From an uncultured Hyphomicrobiales bacterium (GTDB lineage Bacteria > Pseudomonadota > Alphaproteobacteria > Rhizobiales > Beijerinckiaceae), in contig CAIJVU010000028.1 in assembly GCA_903824185.1 (NCBI GenBank), positions 1 through 64,000 on the forward strand: a stretch of DNA of 64,000 bases, read 5' to 3'. Made by a program: the position numbers and the translations under genes. The number at the start of each line of letters is the position of its first letter. Position 1 is the first letter of the stretch. Shown piece after piece: positions 43,744 to 53,340 of this stretch. The notes beneath the pieces were generated by a model. The model was not told the DNA's origin, did no database searches, and worked only from the letters and a program-made list of their open reading frames with translations.

Positions 43744-44625
43744 ATGAACATGCATCAAGATAAAGATTCCATCCATTATCTGGCCCAAATTGCCGAATAT
43801 CTGGGCCGAATCGCTCCGCCAGCCCCGCCGGTTCCCGATCTTGATGCTGCCGATGCCTTTGTCTGGCACCCTTCCCCGCCGCGTCTGGCGCCAGTGCCAC
43901 GGGTCAATCGGGTTGAAATGGTGCTTTTGAAAGGTATTGATTTCGTCCGCGACCAGTTGATTGCCAATACCGAACGCTTTGCTCGGGGCTTGCCAGCCAA
44001 TAATGCCTTGCTATGGGGCTCGCGCGGGATGGGTAAATCCTCTCTCGTCAAAGCGGCCCATGCGGGCGCTGTGGCCAAGCGCAGCGAATGGGCGGGTGCA
44101 TTGCCTTTAAAACTCGTTGAAATCCATCGCGAGGATATCGAAAGCCTGCCTCTGCTCATGAACATCATGCGGGAGGCCCCCTGCCGTTTCATTGTCTTTT
44201 GTGATGATTTGTCCTTTGACGGCCATGATACATCCTACAAATCGTTAAAGGCTGTTCTGGAAGGCGGCATTGAAGGCCGTCCGGACAATGTCATTTTTTA
44301 CGCCACCTCGAACCGTCGGCATCTGTTGCCCCGTGACATGATGGAGAATGAGCGCTCGACATCCATCAATCCCGGCGAAGCCATCGAGGAAAAAGTATCC
44401 TTGTCAGACCGGTTTGGTCTGTGGCTCGGGTTCCATAAATGTTCGCAAGATGATTATCTGGACATGGTGCATGCGTATTGTGCCCATTACGGCCTCAGCA
44501 TCGAGAAGTCCAAATGCGAGGCTGAGGCCTTGGAATGGGCGACTACACGTGGATCGCGCTCAGGCCGCACAGCCTTTCAATATATCCAGGATCTCGCCGG
44601 TCGGCTTGAAAAAACGCTGGTATAA
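43744..44625 (+). CDS. DUF815 AAA-family ATPase
   Basis: This 293-aa P-loop ATPase of the DUF815/COG2607 family has Walker A GSRGMGKSSLVKA, Walker B FIVFCDDLSFD, and the sensor-like ATSNRRHLLPRDM. It has a family-typical N-terminal lead with APPVPDLDAADAFVW. The cellular role is not established. It is the only plus-strand gene between yajC and nlpD in a block otherwise read on the minus strand, which is the usual alphaproteobacterial arrangement. Confidence 0.9.
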   Translation: MNMHQDKDSIHYLAQIAEYLGRIAPPAPPVPDLDAADAFVWHPSPPRLAPVPRVNRVEMVLLKGIDFVRDQLIANTERFARGLPANNALLWGSRGMGKSSLVKAAHAGAVAKRSEWAGALPLKLVEIHREDIESLPLLMNIMREAPCRFIVFCDDLSFDGHDTSYKSLKAVLEGGIEGRPDNVIFYATSNRRHLLPRDMMENERSTSINPGEAIEEKVSLSDRFGLWLGFHKCSQDDYLDMVHAYCAHYGLSIEKSKCEAEALEWATTRGSRSGRTAFQYIQDLAGRLEKTLV

Positions 44626-44631
44626 CAGCGT

Positions 44632-45819
44632 TTAATTGCCTGAAAGATATTGCATCGGATCGACCGGTGTGGCGCCTTTGCGCAATTCAAAATGCAATTG
44701 CGGCGAGGTGACATTGCCGCTCTGGCCCGATGTGGCGACGACCTGTCCACGACGGATGGCATCGCCTTTTTTGACTTTGAGATCGCCGTTATTGGCATAG
44801 GCGGAGACAAAGCCGTTGTCGTGGCGGATCAGCACAAGATTGCCATAGCCCTTCAACTCATTGCCCGCATAAGCGACAACACCATTTTCAGCCGCTTTGA
44901 CAGGGGTTCCTTCCGGCAAAGCGATGTTGATCCCGTCGCTTTTCACCCCGCCCTTTTCACCAAAACTCTGCACAATATGGCCGCGTGCAGGCCAGCGGAA
45001 TTCCGCAGAGGCCGCAGCTTCGGCGGTCTGTTGGGGTGTCAGGCTGGCTGTGGTTTCAGGCGCTGTTTCAGCGGCGTTTTTGGACGCCACACCTTTTTTA
45101 TCAGCTTTTTCAGGCTTGTCTGCTTTGGCGGTTTTCTCAGCCTCAACCTTCTTGTCCTTGCGGGGCTCTTCTTTGGCGGCTGTTTTCACGTCTTGCGCAG
45201 GTGGGGCGGCCGGTTTGGCATTTTGCACGAGTGCTGCCATGGCCGTTTTGGCGGGTTGTTGCGAAGCCTGAGCCGCAGAAGCCGTGTCCACAGGGGTCGA
45301 GCCATTCCGGTTCACCGGAATCACCAGCTCCGTACCCGCTTTCAACTTGGTTTTAACAGAGGCGATATTATTGGCAGCCAGAAGCGCTTTTTCAGGAACA
45401 TTATAGCGCTCAGACAGTGATTTCACGTTATCGCCCGCATTGACTGTAATAGTTTTGCCACCAGCCGCGACCCAGCCTTTTTTCTCGTCTTTAGGCGCTT
45501 GGGCCACAACGGTTTTGGCATTGGACTGCATGGGGGCCGCGCTCACAGGCGCCGACATAGGGGCAGCCAAAGGGGCTGATTGAACACCGCGGCCAGTATT
45601 GGGAGCCGCAAAGGAAGAGGAATTATCTTGCGCCACCAACACCGGCTTTTGCTGGGAGGGAGAAGAGCCGAAACGCGAGGAGCCGTTAAAGGGATTGACG
45701 AGTGTCGACTGATCGACCCGCATGGAATCGCTGCCACAACCGACAACGGAACCGGTGACCGCGATCACCAGAGCGAGACGGCTGACTGTCTTCAGAGTTG
45801 GAGAAAAATGCCGCATCAT
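44632..45819 (-). CDS. nlpD: NlpD-like LysM/LytM lipoprotein with degenerate metal site
   Basis: This envelope lipoprotein has a lipobox (SVVGC) at the end of a signal peptide. A LysM domain (ITVNAGDNVKSLSERYNVPE) and a Lys/Ala-rich linker follow, then a C-terminal LytM (M23) domain of about 120 aa. The LytM metal ligands are lost: the H-x-G-x-D position reads SDGIN, the YAH position reads YAN, and the H-x-H position reads QLH. The overall form (GNELKGYGNLVLIRHDNGF) matches E. coli NlpD, an activator of AmiC. The gene follows surE-pcm, as in E. coli. Starts at 45819 and 45828 are both possible. Confidence 0.9.
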   Translation of the reverse strand: MMRHFSPTLKTVSRLALVIAVTGSVVGCGSDSMRVDQSTLVNPFNGSSRFGSSPSQQKPVLVAQDNSSSFAAPNTGRGVQSAPLAAPMSAPVSAAPMQSNAKTVVAQAPKDEKKGWVAAGGKTITVNAGDNVKSLSERYNVPEKALLAANNIASVKTKLKAGTELVIPVNRNGSTPVDTASAAQASQQPAKTAMAALVQNAKPAAPPAQDVKTAAKEEPRKDKKVEAEKTAKADKPEKADKKGVASKNAAETAPETTASLTPQQTAEAAASAEFRWPARGHIVQSFGEKGGVKSDGINIALPEGTPVKAAENGVVAYAGNELKGYGNLVLIRHDNGFVSAYANNGDLKVKKGDAIRRGQVVATSGQSGNVTSPQLHFELRKGATPVDPMQYLSGN

Positions 45820-45897
45820 CACCTTCATCCACCAATCCAATTACCAATAATCTGGAGATTAGCGGTGAGGAGGTTAAAAAAGGGTTCAGATTTTGGA

Positions 45898-46563
45898 TCA
45901 CAAGGCCTGAGAAACGCCCTCAAGCAAAGGCGGCAGCGTCATCGCGGGGCCCAATGTCTCAATCACACCGCGTTCGGGGTCCATCTGGTAATGGGCCATG
46001 CGGCTATCGGGCCCGATTCGCCTGACCCCGATCATCCGCCCGCCCGGCAAAAGCTGCCCCAGCAAAGCCAAGGGCGGGGCTTCGAAACTGGCATCAATCA
46101 AAATACGATCAAAGGGCGCAAAGTCATCCACACCCAACATGCCATCCCCGTGGATCACGGTCGTATTGCTGATGTGAAATCCGCGCAAACGAACACGCGC
46201 CTCGATGCATAGGGTTTTGAACCGTTCAACCGAGATCACTTGCGCTGAAAGCTGCGACAAAATGGCCGTGCCAAAACCGGTGCCTGTGCCGATTTCCAAA
46301 ACCGTGTGATCCGGCGCAATATCCAAATGCGCCATCATCAAGGCAAGGCTCGACGGCGGGCCAATGGTCTGCCCGCAACCAATCGGCAGGCTGCTGTCAC
46401 TCACGGCAAGATCGGCGAAGCGGCTAGAGACAAAACGCTGGCGGGGGATTAGCTCGAAGGGCCGCAAGAGGTTGGGATCCCACACGCCTTTGTCACGCAT
46501 GGCCAGCAAGAAAGCCACTGTGTTGAAAGCCTTGCTTTGCCCAGCCTCTTGTTCGGCAGCCAT
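45898..46563 (-). CDS. pcm: Protein-L-isoaspartate O-methyltransferase
   Basis: This AdoMet-dependent methyltransferase starts repair of isoaspartyl residues in aged proteins. The 221 aa have the SAM motif VLEIGTGTGFGTAILS, IGCGQTIGPPSSLALM upstream of it, and the later FDRILIDAS. The motif order matches the PCMT family, although the product is closer to the divergent alphaproteobacterial form. It sits between surE (22-bp gap) and the NlpD-like gene. Confidence 0.93.
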   Translation of the reverse strand: MAAEQEAGQSKAFNTVAFLLAMRDKGVWDPNLLRPFELIPRQRFVSSRFADLAVSDSSLPIGCGQTIGPPSSLALMMAHLDIAPDHTVLEIGTGTGFGTAILSQLSAQVISVERFKTLCIEARVRLRGFHISNTTVIHGDGMLGVDDFAPFDRILIDASFEAPPLALLGQLLPGGRMIGVRRIGPDSRMAHYQMDPERGVIETLGPAMTLPPLLEGVSQAL

Positions 46564-46585
46564 GGAATTTATCTATGCCTTGCGT

Positions 46586-47341
46586 TTAGAAATGCGCCGC
46601 GAACCGCGTGACATTGGGCTCATCTGTCAAATTCAGCCGCAAGGGTGTCAAAGAAATATGTTTCTCTGACAAGGCTTCCAAATCGGTGCCATGGCCCAGC
46701 GCATATTGACCACGTGTAAAGCCGATCCAGTAATAAGGAATGCTGCGGCCATCGGCGCGTGCCTCGATGCGCAAGAAATTGGCATCGCGTTGGCCTTGGG
46801 TGGTGACACGCGTTCCCGCCACATCTTGGGGGGCGCAATTAGGAAAATTGATATTGATCAGCGTGCCGGGTTCAATGCCGATGTCCAGCACTTTGCGCAC
46901 CAGAACAGGCGCATGCTGACGGGCGCAATCCCAATGGATATTCTCGCGTGCCCCCGGTCCATAGGCTTGCGACAGCGCAATGGAGGGAACCCCCAAAATC
47001 GTTCCTTCCATGGCCGCTGCAACGGTGCCTGAATAGGTGACATCTTCGGCAACATTTTGTCCGCGATTAACGCCCGAGATAATGAGATCAGGTGGTGATG
47101 GCAGGATATGTTTCAAAGCCATGATCACGCAATCGGTCGGTGTCCCCAAAACCGCAAAGCGTTGCGGGCCAACATCGCGCAAGCGCAACGGGTCATTGAG
47201 TGAAAGCGAATGCGCGACACCCGACTGATCGCTTTCAGGCGCCACAGTCCAGACATCGTCACTTAAAGAGCGTGCAATCGCTTCGCAAACCGACAGGCCA
47301 TCGGCATGGATGCCGTCATCATTGGTGACCAGAATACGCAC
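46586..47341 (-). CDS. surE: 5'/3'-nucleotidase SurE
   Basis: This metal-dependent phosphatase acts on nucleoside 5' and 3' monophosphates and is linked to stationary-phase survival. The 251 aa open MRILVTNDDGIHADGL, with the metal-binding NDDG. Also seen are SGVNRGQNVAEDVTYSGTV and the tail repeats of the family. It lies 4 bp after serS and precedes pcm, giving the conserved serS-surE-pcm order. Confidence 0.97.
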   Translation of the reverse strand: MRILVTNDDGIHADGLSVCEAIARSLSDDVWTVAPESDQSGVAHSLSLNDPLRLRDVGPQRFAVLGTPTDCVIMALKHILPSPPDLIISGVNRGQNVAEDVTYSGTVAAAMEGTILGVPSIALSQAYGPGARENIHWDCARQHAPVLVRKVLDIGIEPGTLININFPNCAPQDVAGTRVTTQGQRDANFLRIEARADGRSIPYYWIGFTRGQYALGHGTDLEALSEKHISLTPLRLNLTDEPNVTRFAAHF

Positions 47342-47345
47342 AGGC

Positions 47346-48623
47346 TCAATCCTTTTTGATCAGCTCAAGCCCGCCCATATAAGGCCGCAGAGCGGTGGGA
47401 ATAGTAATGCTACCATCGGCTTTTTGATAATTTTCAAGCACGGCAACCATGGAGCGCCCAACAGCCACACCGGACCCGTTCAACGTATGCACATAATGGT
47501 TTTTACCATCGGCTGCCTTAAAGCGCGCCATCATGCGGCGCGCCTGAAAATCGCCACACACCGAGCAGGAGGAAATTTCACGATAGGCGTTTTGACCCGG
47601 CAGCCAGACTTCCAGATCATGCGTGCGTTGGGCACCAAAGCCCATATCACCCGTGCACAACAGCATCACGCGATAGGGTAATTCAAGCGCTTTCAAAACG
47701 GCTTCCGCACAGTCCGTCATCCGGTCCAGTTCTGCGCGGGATTGGTCTGGTGCAGCAATCGATACCAATTCCACTTTGGTGAATTGATGCTGGCGGATCA
47801 TGCCGCGCGTATCACGCCCCGCAGCGCCTGCTTCGGCACGAAAACATGGCGTGAGTGCTGTAACGCGCATGGGCAATTGACGTTGATCAAGAATGCTTTC
47901 GCGCACCAGATTGGTCAGAGGGACTTCGGCTGTCGGGATCAACCAATAATCATCCCCTGCCCTGAATTGGTCATCGCGGAATTTCGGCAATTGCGCCGTA
48001 CCAACCATCGCCTGATCTTTGACCAGAAAAGGAGGATTGATTTCGGTATAGCCATGCGTGCCGGTATGCAGGTCGAGCATGAATTGCCCCAAAGCCCGTT
48101 CAAGCCTTGCCAGCGGCCCTTTATTGATGACAAAACGTGATCCCGACATCAGGCTGGCGGTTTCAAAATCCATCAAGCCCAATTGCTCGCCCAGCTCAAA
48201 ATGCTGCTTGGGCTCAAAGTCATAAGTCCGTGGTGTGCCCCATTCGCGCAGCAGCTGGTTGCCATGTTCATCCGAACCCACAGGCACTTCAGCCAAGGGC
48301 GTATTGGGGATCGCGAGCAAAGCATGGTCCAATTCCTGAACAACCGCTTTTTCCTCGGCCTCCGCATCACTCAAAACATCTTTCAAAAGCGCCACTTCGG
48401 CTTTCAATTGCTCAGCACGCTCTTGGTCTTTTTTTGCCATCGCCTGCCCGATTTCTTTTGAAAGGGCATTGCGTTTTTCCTGTGCTTCTTGTGCACGGGT
48501 TATGGCCTGTCTACGACGGTCATCAATCGCCAAAATGTCCGCAGACAAAGGGGCGGCCCCACGACTTGCAAGTCCTGCATCAAACAGCGCCGCATTGTCA
48601 CGGATCCAACGAATGTCATACAT
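47346..48623 (-). CDS. serS: Seryl-tRNA synthetase
   Basis: This class II synthetase charges tRNA-Ser. The 425 aa have an N-terminal coiled-coil arm (about 30-110) that contacts the long variable arm of tRNA-Ser. Motif 2 is [20 protein letters not shown] and motif 3 is [19 protein letters not shown]. It lies between tatC and surE (4-bp gap) in the same direction. Confidence 0.98.
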   Translation of the reverse strand: MYDIRWIRDNAALFDAGLASRGAAPLSADILAIDDRRRQAITRAQEAQEKRNALSKEIGQAMAKKDQERAEQLKAEVALLKDVLSDAEAEEKAVVQELDHALLAIPNTPLAEVPVGSDEHGNQLLREWGTPRTYDFEPKQHFELGEQLGLMDFETASLMSGSRFVINKGPLARLERALGQFMLDLHTGTHGYTEINPPFLVKDQAMVGTAQLPKFRDDQFRAGDDYWLIPTAEVPLTNLVRESILDQRQLPMRVTALTPCFRAEAGAAGRDTRGMIRQHQFTKVELVSIAAPDQSRAELDRMTDCAEAVLKALELPYRVMLLCTGDMGFGAQRTHDLEVWLPGQNAYREISSCSVCGDFQARRMMARFKAADGKNHYVHTLNGSGVAVGRSMVAVLENYQKADGSITIPTALRPYMGGLELIKKD

Positions 48624-48682
48624 GGATTAACCTCATCGCACGTCAGTCAGTCTTTTGCTCAAACTTAAAAAATGTGTTGCCG

Positions 48683-49486
48683 TTAAACGTGGGTCACATC
48701 GGTTGAAGCATCATCTTTTTCGGCCACTTTGCGTTCCACCATCATGACGGCGAAAATAGATAATTCATAAAGGCCCCATGCAGGGATCGCGAGGGACAAT
48801 TGGCTGATCACATCAGGGGGTGTCAGCACTGCGGCCAGAATAAAAACAAGCACCACGGCATAGCGGCGTTTGTCTTTGAGAAATTGTGAGTCGATAAAAC
48901 CAGCACGCGCCAGCAAGGTCAGCACGACAGGCAATTGAAACGTCACTCCGAAAGCAAAAATCAAGGTCATGATCAGGGATAAATATTCACTCACCTTGGG
49001 CAGCAATTTAATGGCAGCGGAATTGTCACCGGCTGCTTGCTGCATGCCGATTGAAAATTTCATCACAACCGGCATGGCAATGAAAAAAACCACACTGGCG
49101 CCCAGCAAAAACAACAAAGGGGTTGCGACGAGATAGGGTCTGAAAGCCGCGCGCTCATTGTTATAAAGACCCGGCGCTACAAATTTATAGATCTGGGTGG
49201 CAACAATCGGAAACGAACAAAAGCTGGCTCCGAACACCGCGATCTTGATCTGCGTAAAAAGATATTCAAGTGGCGCTGTGTAAATCAGCTCGATCGGCGA
49301 GCCGTCATCAGCGGCCAAGACATAGGGATAGACAAGAATATTATAAATTTCTTTTGCAAAGGCGAAGCAAATCACAAACATCACCAGAAAGGCGATCAAG
49401 GATTTGATCAGCCGTGCACGCAGCTCAATCAAATGATCCAGCAAAGGCGCGCGGGAAGCTTCAATATCGTCATGGACCTCAGACAT
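48683..49486 (-). CDS. tatC: Twin-arginine translocase subunit TatC
   Basis: This core membrane receptor of the Tat system recognises twin-arginine signal peptides of folded substrates. The 267 aa have six predicted helices. The N-terminal LLDHLIELRARLIKS is the conserved signal-binding region. The late FGVTFQLPVVLTLLAR is also typical. The start overlaps tatB by 8 bp. It completes tatA-tatB-tatC. Confidence 0.97.
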   Translation of the reverse strand: MSEVHDDIEASRAPLLDHLIELRARLIKSLIAFLVMFVICFAFAKEIYNILVYPYVLAADDGSPIELIYTAPLEYLFTQIKIAVFGASFCSFPIVATQIYKFVAPGLYNNERAAFRPYLVATPLLFLLGASVVFFIAMPVVMKFSIGMQQAAGDNSAAIKLLPKVSEYLSLIMTLIFAFGVTFQLPVVLTLLARAGFIDSQFLKDKRRYAVVLVFILAAVLTPPDVISQLSLAIPAWGLYELSIFAVMMVERKVAEKDDASTDVTHV

Positions 49487-50036
49487 GTGACGTCCCCTTC
49501 GCCTGCGGGTCGGTCGCTACGGCATGAGTATCGGCAGACGTTGCCTGCGATGCGGGCTGTGCTGTCTCGGGCAAAGAGGTTGGGATGACTGGCTCGGACA
49601 CAGGCGGATTGCTCAAGACGTCACTATGGGCTTGAGCCAGTAATTGATCAGCCGATGGGGTCTCGACAACAGGCAACGAAGCCGTCAGGGCTGACAGGTC
49701 TGGGGCTGCAGTCGCGCTCCCCTCTGTGCTCATCGATGCGCTCACGCCATCCGTACTGGTGGGCGTCGTTGTCGCTTGATCAAGATCGACATGGGTTGCG
49801 GCTTGCACACTTTCGGAAACCGATTTGCCCATTTCCTCGACTTTTTTGCGGGCCTCTTCCAGTTCCATTTCGCGCATGGCATCATTGAACTGGTTTTGGA
49901 AATCACCAGCCATGCGGCGCATTTTGCCGACGCTGCGGCCGATGGTCCGCAAAACACCGGGCAATTCTTTAGGGCCGATGGCGATCAGCGCAACCACGCC
50001 AACCACTACGAATTCCCCTGCACCAAAATCTAGCAT
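49479..50036 (-). CDS. tatB: Twin-arginine translocase subunit TatB
   Basis: This is a single N-terminal membrane helix (about 5-21) followed by an amphipathic helix (GRSVGKMRRMAGDFQNQFND) and a long Ala/Ser/Thr/Pro-rich tail. The FGAGEFVVVGVVALIAIGPKELP opening is typical of TatB. It binds TatC and helps receive substrates. Length is 185 aa. It lies 53 bp after tatA and overlaps tatC by 8 bp. Confidence 0.95.
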   Translation of the reverse strand: MLDFGAGEFVVVGVVALIAIGPKELPGVLRTIGRSVGKMRRMAGDFQNQFNDAMREMELEEARKKVEEMGKSVSESVQAATHVDLDQATTTPTSTDGVSASMSTEGSATAAPDLSALTASLPVVETPSADQLLAQAHSDVLSNPPVSEPVIPTSLPETAQPASQATSADTHAVATDPQAKGTSHV

Positions 50037-50089
50037 GGTCTACGACTTTCAACCTGCCCTATGAGCAGCATGAGAGGATACGCGAAAAA

Positions 50090-50389
50090 TTATGCGTGGG
50101 GCTTGTGATCGGTTGCCGGTTGCTGCGGCGCTGCGGGCGCGGGGGCAGCTGCCTGCGGATGATCGGTGGCTGCAGCGGGTTGTACCTGTTCGGTAATCGG
50201 TGCAGGTGCAGGAACCGGCGCGGCCGCTTGGGCAGTAGCAGGCGCGGCCTCGTCTTCCGCCATGCCTTTTTTGAAGGATTTGATCCCTTTGGCCACGTCA
50301 GCCATCAAATCAGAGACTTTACCACGACCAAACATCAGCATGATCACGATGCCGACAACAATCCAGTGCCAAATGCTGACACTTCCCAT
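50090..50389 (-). CDS. tatA: Twin-arginine translocase subunit TatA
   Basis: TatA oligomers form the Tat pore. The 99-aa product has one N-terminal helix ([20 protein letters not shown]), then the amphipathic [10 protein letters not shown] and an Ala/Pro-rich tail. The FGRGK hinge is the family signature. It starts the tatABC operon, 175 bp after scpB. Confidence 0.96.
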   Translation of the reverse strand: MGSVSIWHWIVVGIVIMLMFGRGKVSDLMADVAKGIKSFKKGMAEDEAAPATAQAAAPVPAPAPITEQVQPAAATDHPQAAAPAPAAPQQPATDHKPHA

Positions 50390-50564
50390 AGCTGTTCTCC
50401 ATTAATCTTTGCCAGATGCCGTATCCGGATGGACAAGGTTTGGACCCTAAAAGCCCCGCGGGATAAAGACAAGGATTTCTTGAATGGGGCTCTATTTTTG
50501 CAGACAAAACAGGCACAAAAAACAAACTTCACCCGTCACGACAGACAAATATCCATCAAAATTG

Positions 50565-51446
50565 TTATTTTTCAGACGAATGAGCGGATGGGCTACGGTC
50601 TGAAGTGTCTTGCGAGCTCTGATCTTCAATATAATCAGTGGCTTCATCTGAAAGCGCTTCGACAAGCGCCTCTTCCCCGTTTTGGCTGGCATCATCGCCT
50701 TCATTGAGCGGCGCTTCCGCACCCATGAGTTCATCATGGATCAACACCATCTGGTCATCTTCCAAGGGATCCTCGTCCTCGGTCAATTCGGCGCTATCAC
50801 TCGGCATGGGCACATTGAAGCCTTGCGGCAGGCGGCCATCAAGGAAACCAGCCCCCTTCAAATCATCCAGACCCGGCAGATCCGAGATGGAATCCAAGCC
50901 AAAATGGGTCAGAAATTGGCCCGTAGTCCCATAGGTCACGGGACGGCCCGGCGTTTTGCGCCGACCGCGCATCTTGATCCAACCGGTTTCCATCAACACA
51001 TCAATGGTACCGCGATGAATGGTGACGCCGCGAATATCTTCGATTTCCGCACGGGTCACCGGCTGGTGATAGGCAATCACGGACAGGGTTTCCAAAGCTG
51101 CGCGGGATAATTTGCGCGTTTCCTGTGTTTCGCGGGCCAGCAAGAAGCCGAGATCTTCCGCCGTATGAAAGAGCCAGCCATTGCTGGATTTGGACGGTAC
51201 TACCCCACGACCCCGATAATCAGCCACCAAACGGGCCAAAACGGCTTGCAAATCAACGCCTTTGGGCAAGCGGGACGCCAATTCCGTTTCTGTCAGCGGT
51301 TGGGCGCTGGCAAACAACAAGGCTTCGGTGATGCGGCACCCTTCCACAAAGGCCATATGGGCGTTTGTGGCTTCATCATGATGCGCAATACGTGCCGCAT
51401 CATCCGATTGTGTCGGAAATTCAATCACTTCTGCCAATTCATTCAT
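50565..51446 (-). CDS. scpB: Segregation and condensation protein B
   Basis: ScpB is the winged-helix partner of ScpA in the SMC-ScpAB condensin. Two tandem winged helices cover about 33-200, with EALLFASAQPLTETELA, IAYHQPVTRAEIEDIRGV and GRPVTYGTT. A long acidic tail (about 220-293) follows, which is longer than in Gram-positive ScpB. The start overlaps scpA by 4 bp (coupling). Confidence 0.95.
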   Translation of the reverse strand: MNELAEVIEFPTQSDDAARIAHHDEATNAHMAFVEGCRITEALLFASAQPLTETELASRLPKGVDLQAVLARLVADYRGRGVVPSKSSNGWLFHTAEDLGFLLARETQETRKLSRAALETLSVIAYHQPVTRAEIEDIRGVTIHRGTIDVLMETGWIKMRGRRKTPGRPVTYGTTGQFLTHFGLDSISDLPGLDDLKGAGFLDGRLPQGFNVPMPSDSAELTEDEDPLEDDQMVLIHDELMGAEAPLNEGDDASQNGEEALVEALSDEATDYIEDQSSQDTSDRSPSAHSSEK

Positions 51447-52279
51447 GCCGCAGCCCCTTGTTCGGTCTGTGGTTCGGACACAACTTCCGTTTTGTGTTCT
51501 GAACGTGTGCGCACAAATAAGGGCGCAAAAGCACGGTCCTGCCTGATTTCCATGACCCCTTCCCTGACCATCTCAAGTGTGGCCGAAAAGGACGATGCAC
51601 GAACGGTTGAGCGCCATTGCGGTTCAACCACAAAGCGGATGAGATAATCATCGAGCGGTGCCCATTCGAGATTTTCACCCAGCAGTTTTTCCAAAGCTGC
51701 CCGCGCTTCTGGCAGCGACCACACAAAACGACGCTCAAAACGGACTTTGGACAGTGCCAAGACTTGCCGCTGGTCGGCATAGGCGCGCAACAAATCATAG
51801 AGATTGGCCTGCCAATCCGTTTGTTTGGACACCGAAATCTGTTCGGGCATGCCGCGCACATGGAAATCACGTCCCAATTGGGCGCGTTCAAACAGCAATT
51901 TGGCGGCTTCGCGCATCGCTTCAAGGCGGCGCAAGCGGAAGGCCAGACGGCTCGCCAAATCTTCGGCTGGAACCTCTTCTTCCTTTTCAGGCGCAGGCAG
52001 AAGCAGGCGCGATTTGAGATAGGCAAGCCATGCCGCCATCACCAGATAATCAGCTGCCAATTCAAGCCGATAGGTGCGGGCCTTTTCAATGAAGTGGAGA
52101 TATTGGTCCGCCAGTGCCAGCACGGAGATTTTATGCAAATCAACCTTTTGCTTGCGCGCGAGATCAAGCAACAAATCGAGCGGGCCGGTATATCCGTCCA
52201 CATCGACAAGCATTGCCGGTTCGTTGTCGCCACGGTCGACAACCACATTAGGGTCTTCAAAAATCATTTTCTTTGTCAT
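51443..52279 (-). CDS. scpA: Segregation and condensation protein A (kleisin)
   Basis: ScpA is the kleisin that bridges the SMC heads. The 278 aa show the typical GYTGPLDLLLDLARKQKVDL, ADQYLHFIEKARTYRLELAADYLVMAA and the C-terminal winged-helix region. It lies 41 bp after nagZ and overlaps scpB by 4 bp. An smc gene is not in the window. Confidence 0.95.
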   Translation of the reverse strand: MTKKMIFEDPNVVVDRGDNEPAMLVDVDGYTGPLDLLLDLARKQKVDLHKISVLALADQYLHFIEKARTYRLELAADYLVMAAWLAYLKSRLLLPAPEKEEEVPAEDLASRLAFRLRRLEAMREAAKLLFERAQLGRDFHVRGMPEQISVSKQTDWQANLYDLLRAYADQRQVLALSKVRFERRFVWSLPEARAALEKLLGENLEWAPLDDYLIRFVVEPQWRSTVRASSFSATLEMVREGVMEIRQDRAFAPLFVRTRSEHKTEVVSEPQTEQGAAA

Positions 52280-52320
52280 GCGGTCCGCACTGATTCGTCT
52301 TGCGAATCATGCTGAAGACC

Positions 52321-53334
52321 TCAGCCCGCAAGCGCAAGCAAGGAAGCGAACTCTGCGCGGGCATCCACAAGATCACGCTGGGGATAACTTTTTTGAGCGC
52401 TTAAAAGCGCTTTTTCGGCTCTTTGGAGAGCCTTTCCGGTTAATTCTGGGACAACCGCAGCCAAGTCCTGCATTTCATCAAAATGGCCATTGCAATGTAA
52501 AACAACATCGCAACCTGCCGCCAAGGAGGCCGTGGCCCGCTCGGCAATCGGGCCTTTGAGCGCCTGCATGGACACGTCATCACCCATCAACAAGCCATCA
52601 AAACCGATTTTGCCACGAATGATCGTGTCTATGACGGTTTTCGAAGTTGTGGCCGGATTTTGAGGATCAATGGCTTCGTAAACCACATGCGCAGTCATGG
52701 CCATCGGCAGATCCGCATTGGCTTTGAAGGGGATGAAGTCTGTTTCCAATTCCGAAAGCGGGGCGTCGACGATCGGCAGATCAAGGTGACTGTCCACCCC
52801 TGCCCGTCCATGGCCGGGGATATGTTTCATAATCGGGATAACGCCGCTTGCCATGAGGCCCTCGGCCGCAGCCCGTCCTAAAACAGACACTGTTTCGGCG
52901 TCCCGTCCATAGGCCCGATCCCCAATGACATCATGGGCACCTGCCACCGGAATATCCAGAACCGGAAGACAATCAACGCTGATCCCAACCGAGATAAGGT
53001 CTATCCCGATCAGATACGCACCGAGATAGGCCGCTTTTTTGGCGCTTTCAGGGTCTATCCGGCCTATCCTGCCGAATGTTTCACCGGTCGGATAAAGCGG
53101 CCAATGTGGTTTTGTCAGGCGCTGGACGCGCCCCCCCTCCTGATCCACCAAGATAGGCGCATCAGGGCGACTAACCGCCTTGCGAAAGGCCTCGGTTAAG
53201 GCTTTAACCTGTTGAGGATGCTCGATATTTCTCTTGAAAAGGATCAGTCCCCACGGGTCAAATGCCTTTAAAAAAGAGCCTTCTTGGGCGGTGAGCTCAG
53301 TCCCTGAAACACCAATGATCAATGCACGGGTCAT
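52321..53334 (-). CDS. nagZ: Beta-N-acetylhexosaminidase NagZ
   Basis: This glycoside hydrolase family 3 enzyme removes N-acetylglucosamine from recycled muropeptides in the cytoplasm. The 337 aa have the KHIPGHGRAGVDSH catalytic loop and the nucleophile Asp in DGLLMGDDVSMQAL. LVDQEGGRVQRL is also typical. No signal peptide is visible, as expected. It lies 6 bp after the SPOR-protein gene and precedes scpA. Confidence 0.96.
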   Translation of the reverse strand: MTRALIIGVSGTELTAQEGSFLKAFDPWGLILFKRNIEHPQQVKALTEAFRKAVSRPDAPILVDQEGGRVQRLTKPHWPLYPTGETFGRIGRIDPESAKKAAYLGAYLIGIDLISVGISVDCLPVLDIPVAGAHDVIGDRAYGRDAETVSVLGRAAAEGLMASGVIPIMKHIPGHGRAGVDSHLDLPIVDAPLSELETDFIPFKANADLPMAMTAHVVYEAIDPQNPATTSKTVIDTIIRGKIGFDGLLMGDDVSMQALKGPIAERATASLAAGCDVVLHCNGHFDEMQDLAAVVPELTGKALQRAEKALLSAQKSYPQRDLVDARAEFASLLALAG

Positions 53335-53340
53335 CGAGAC

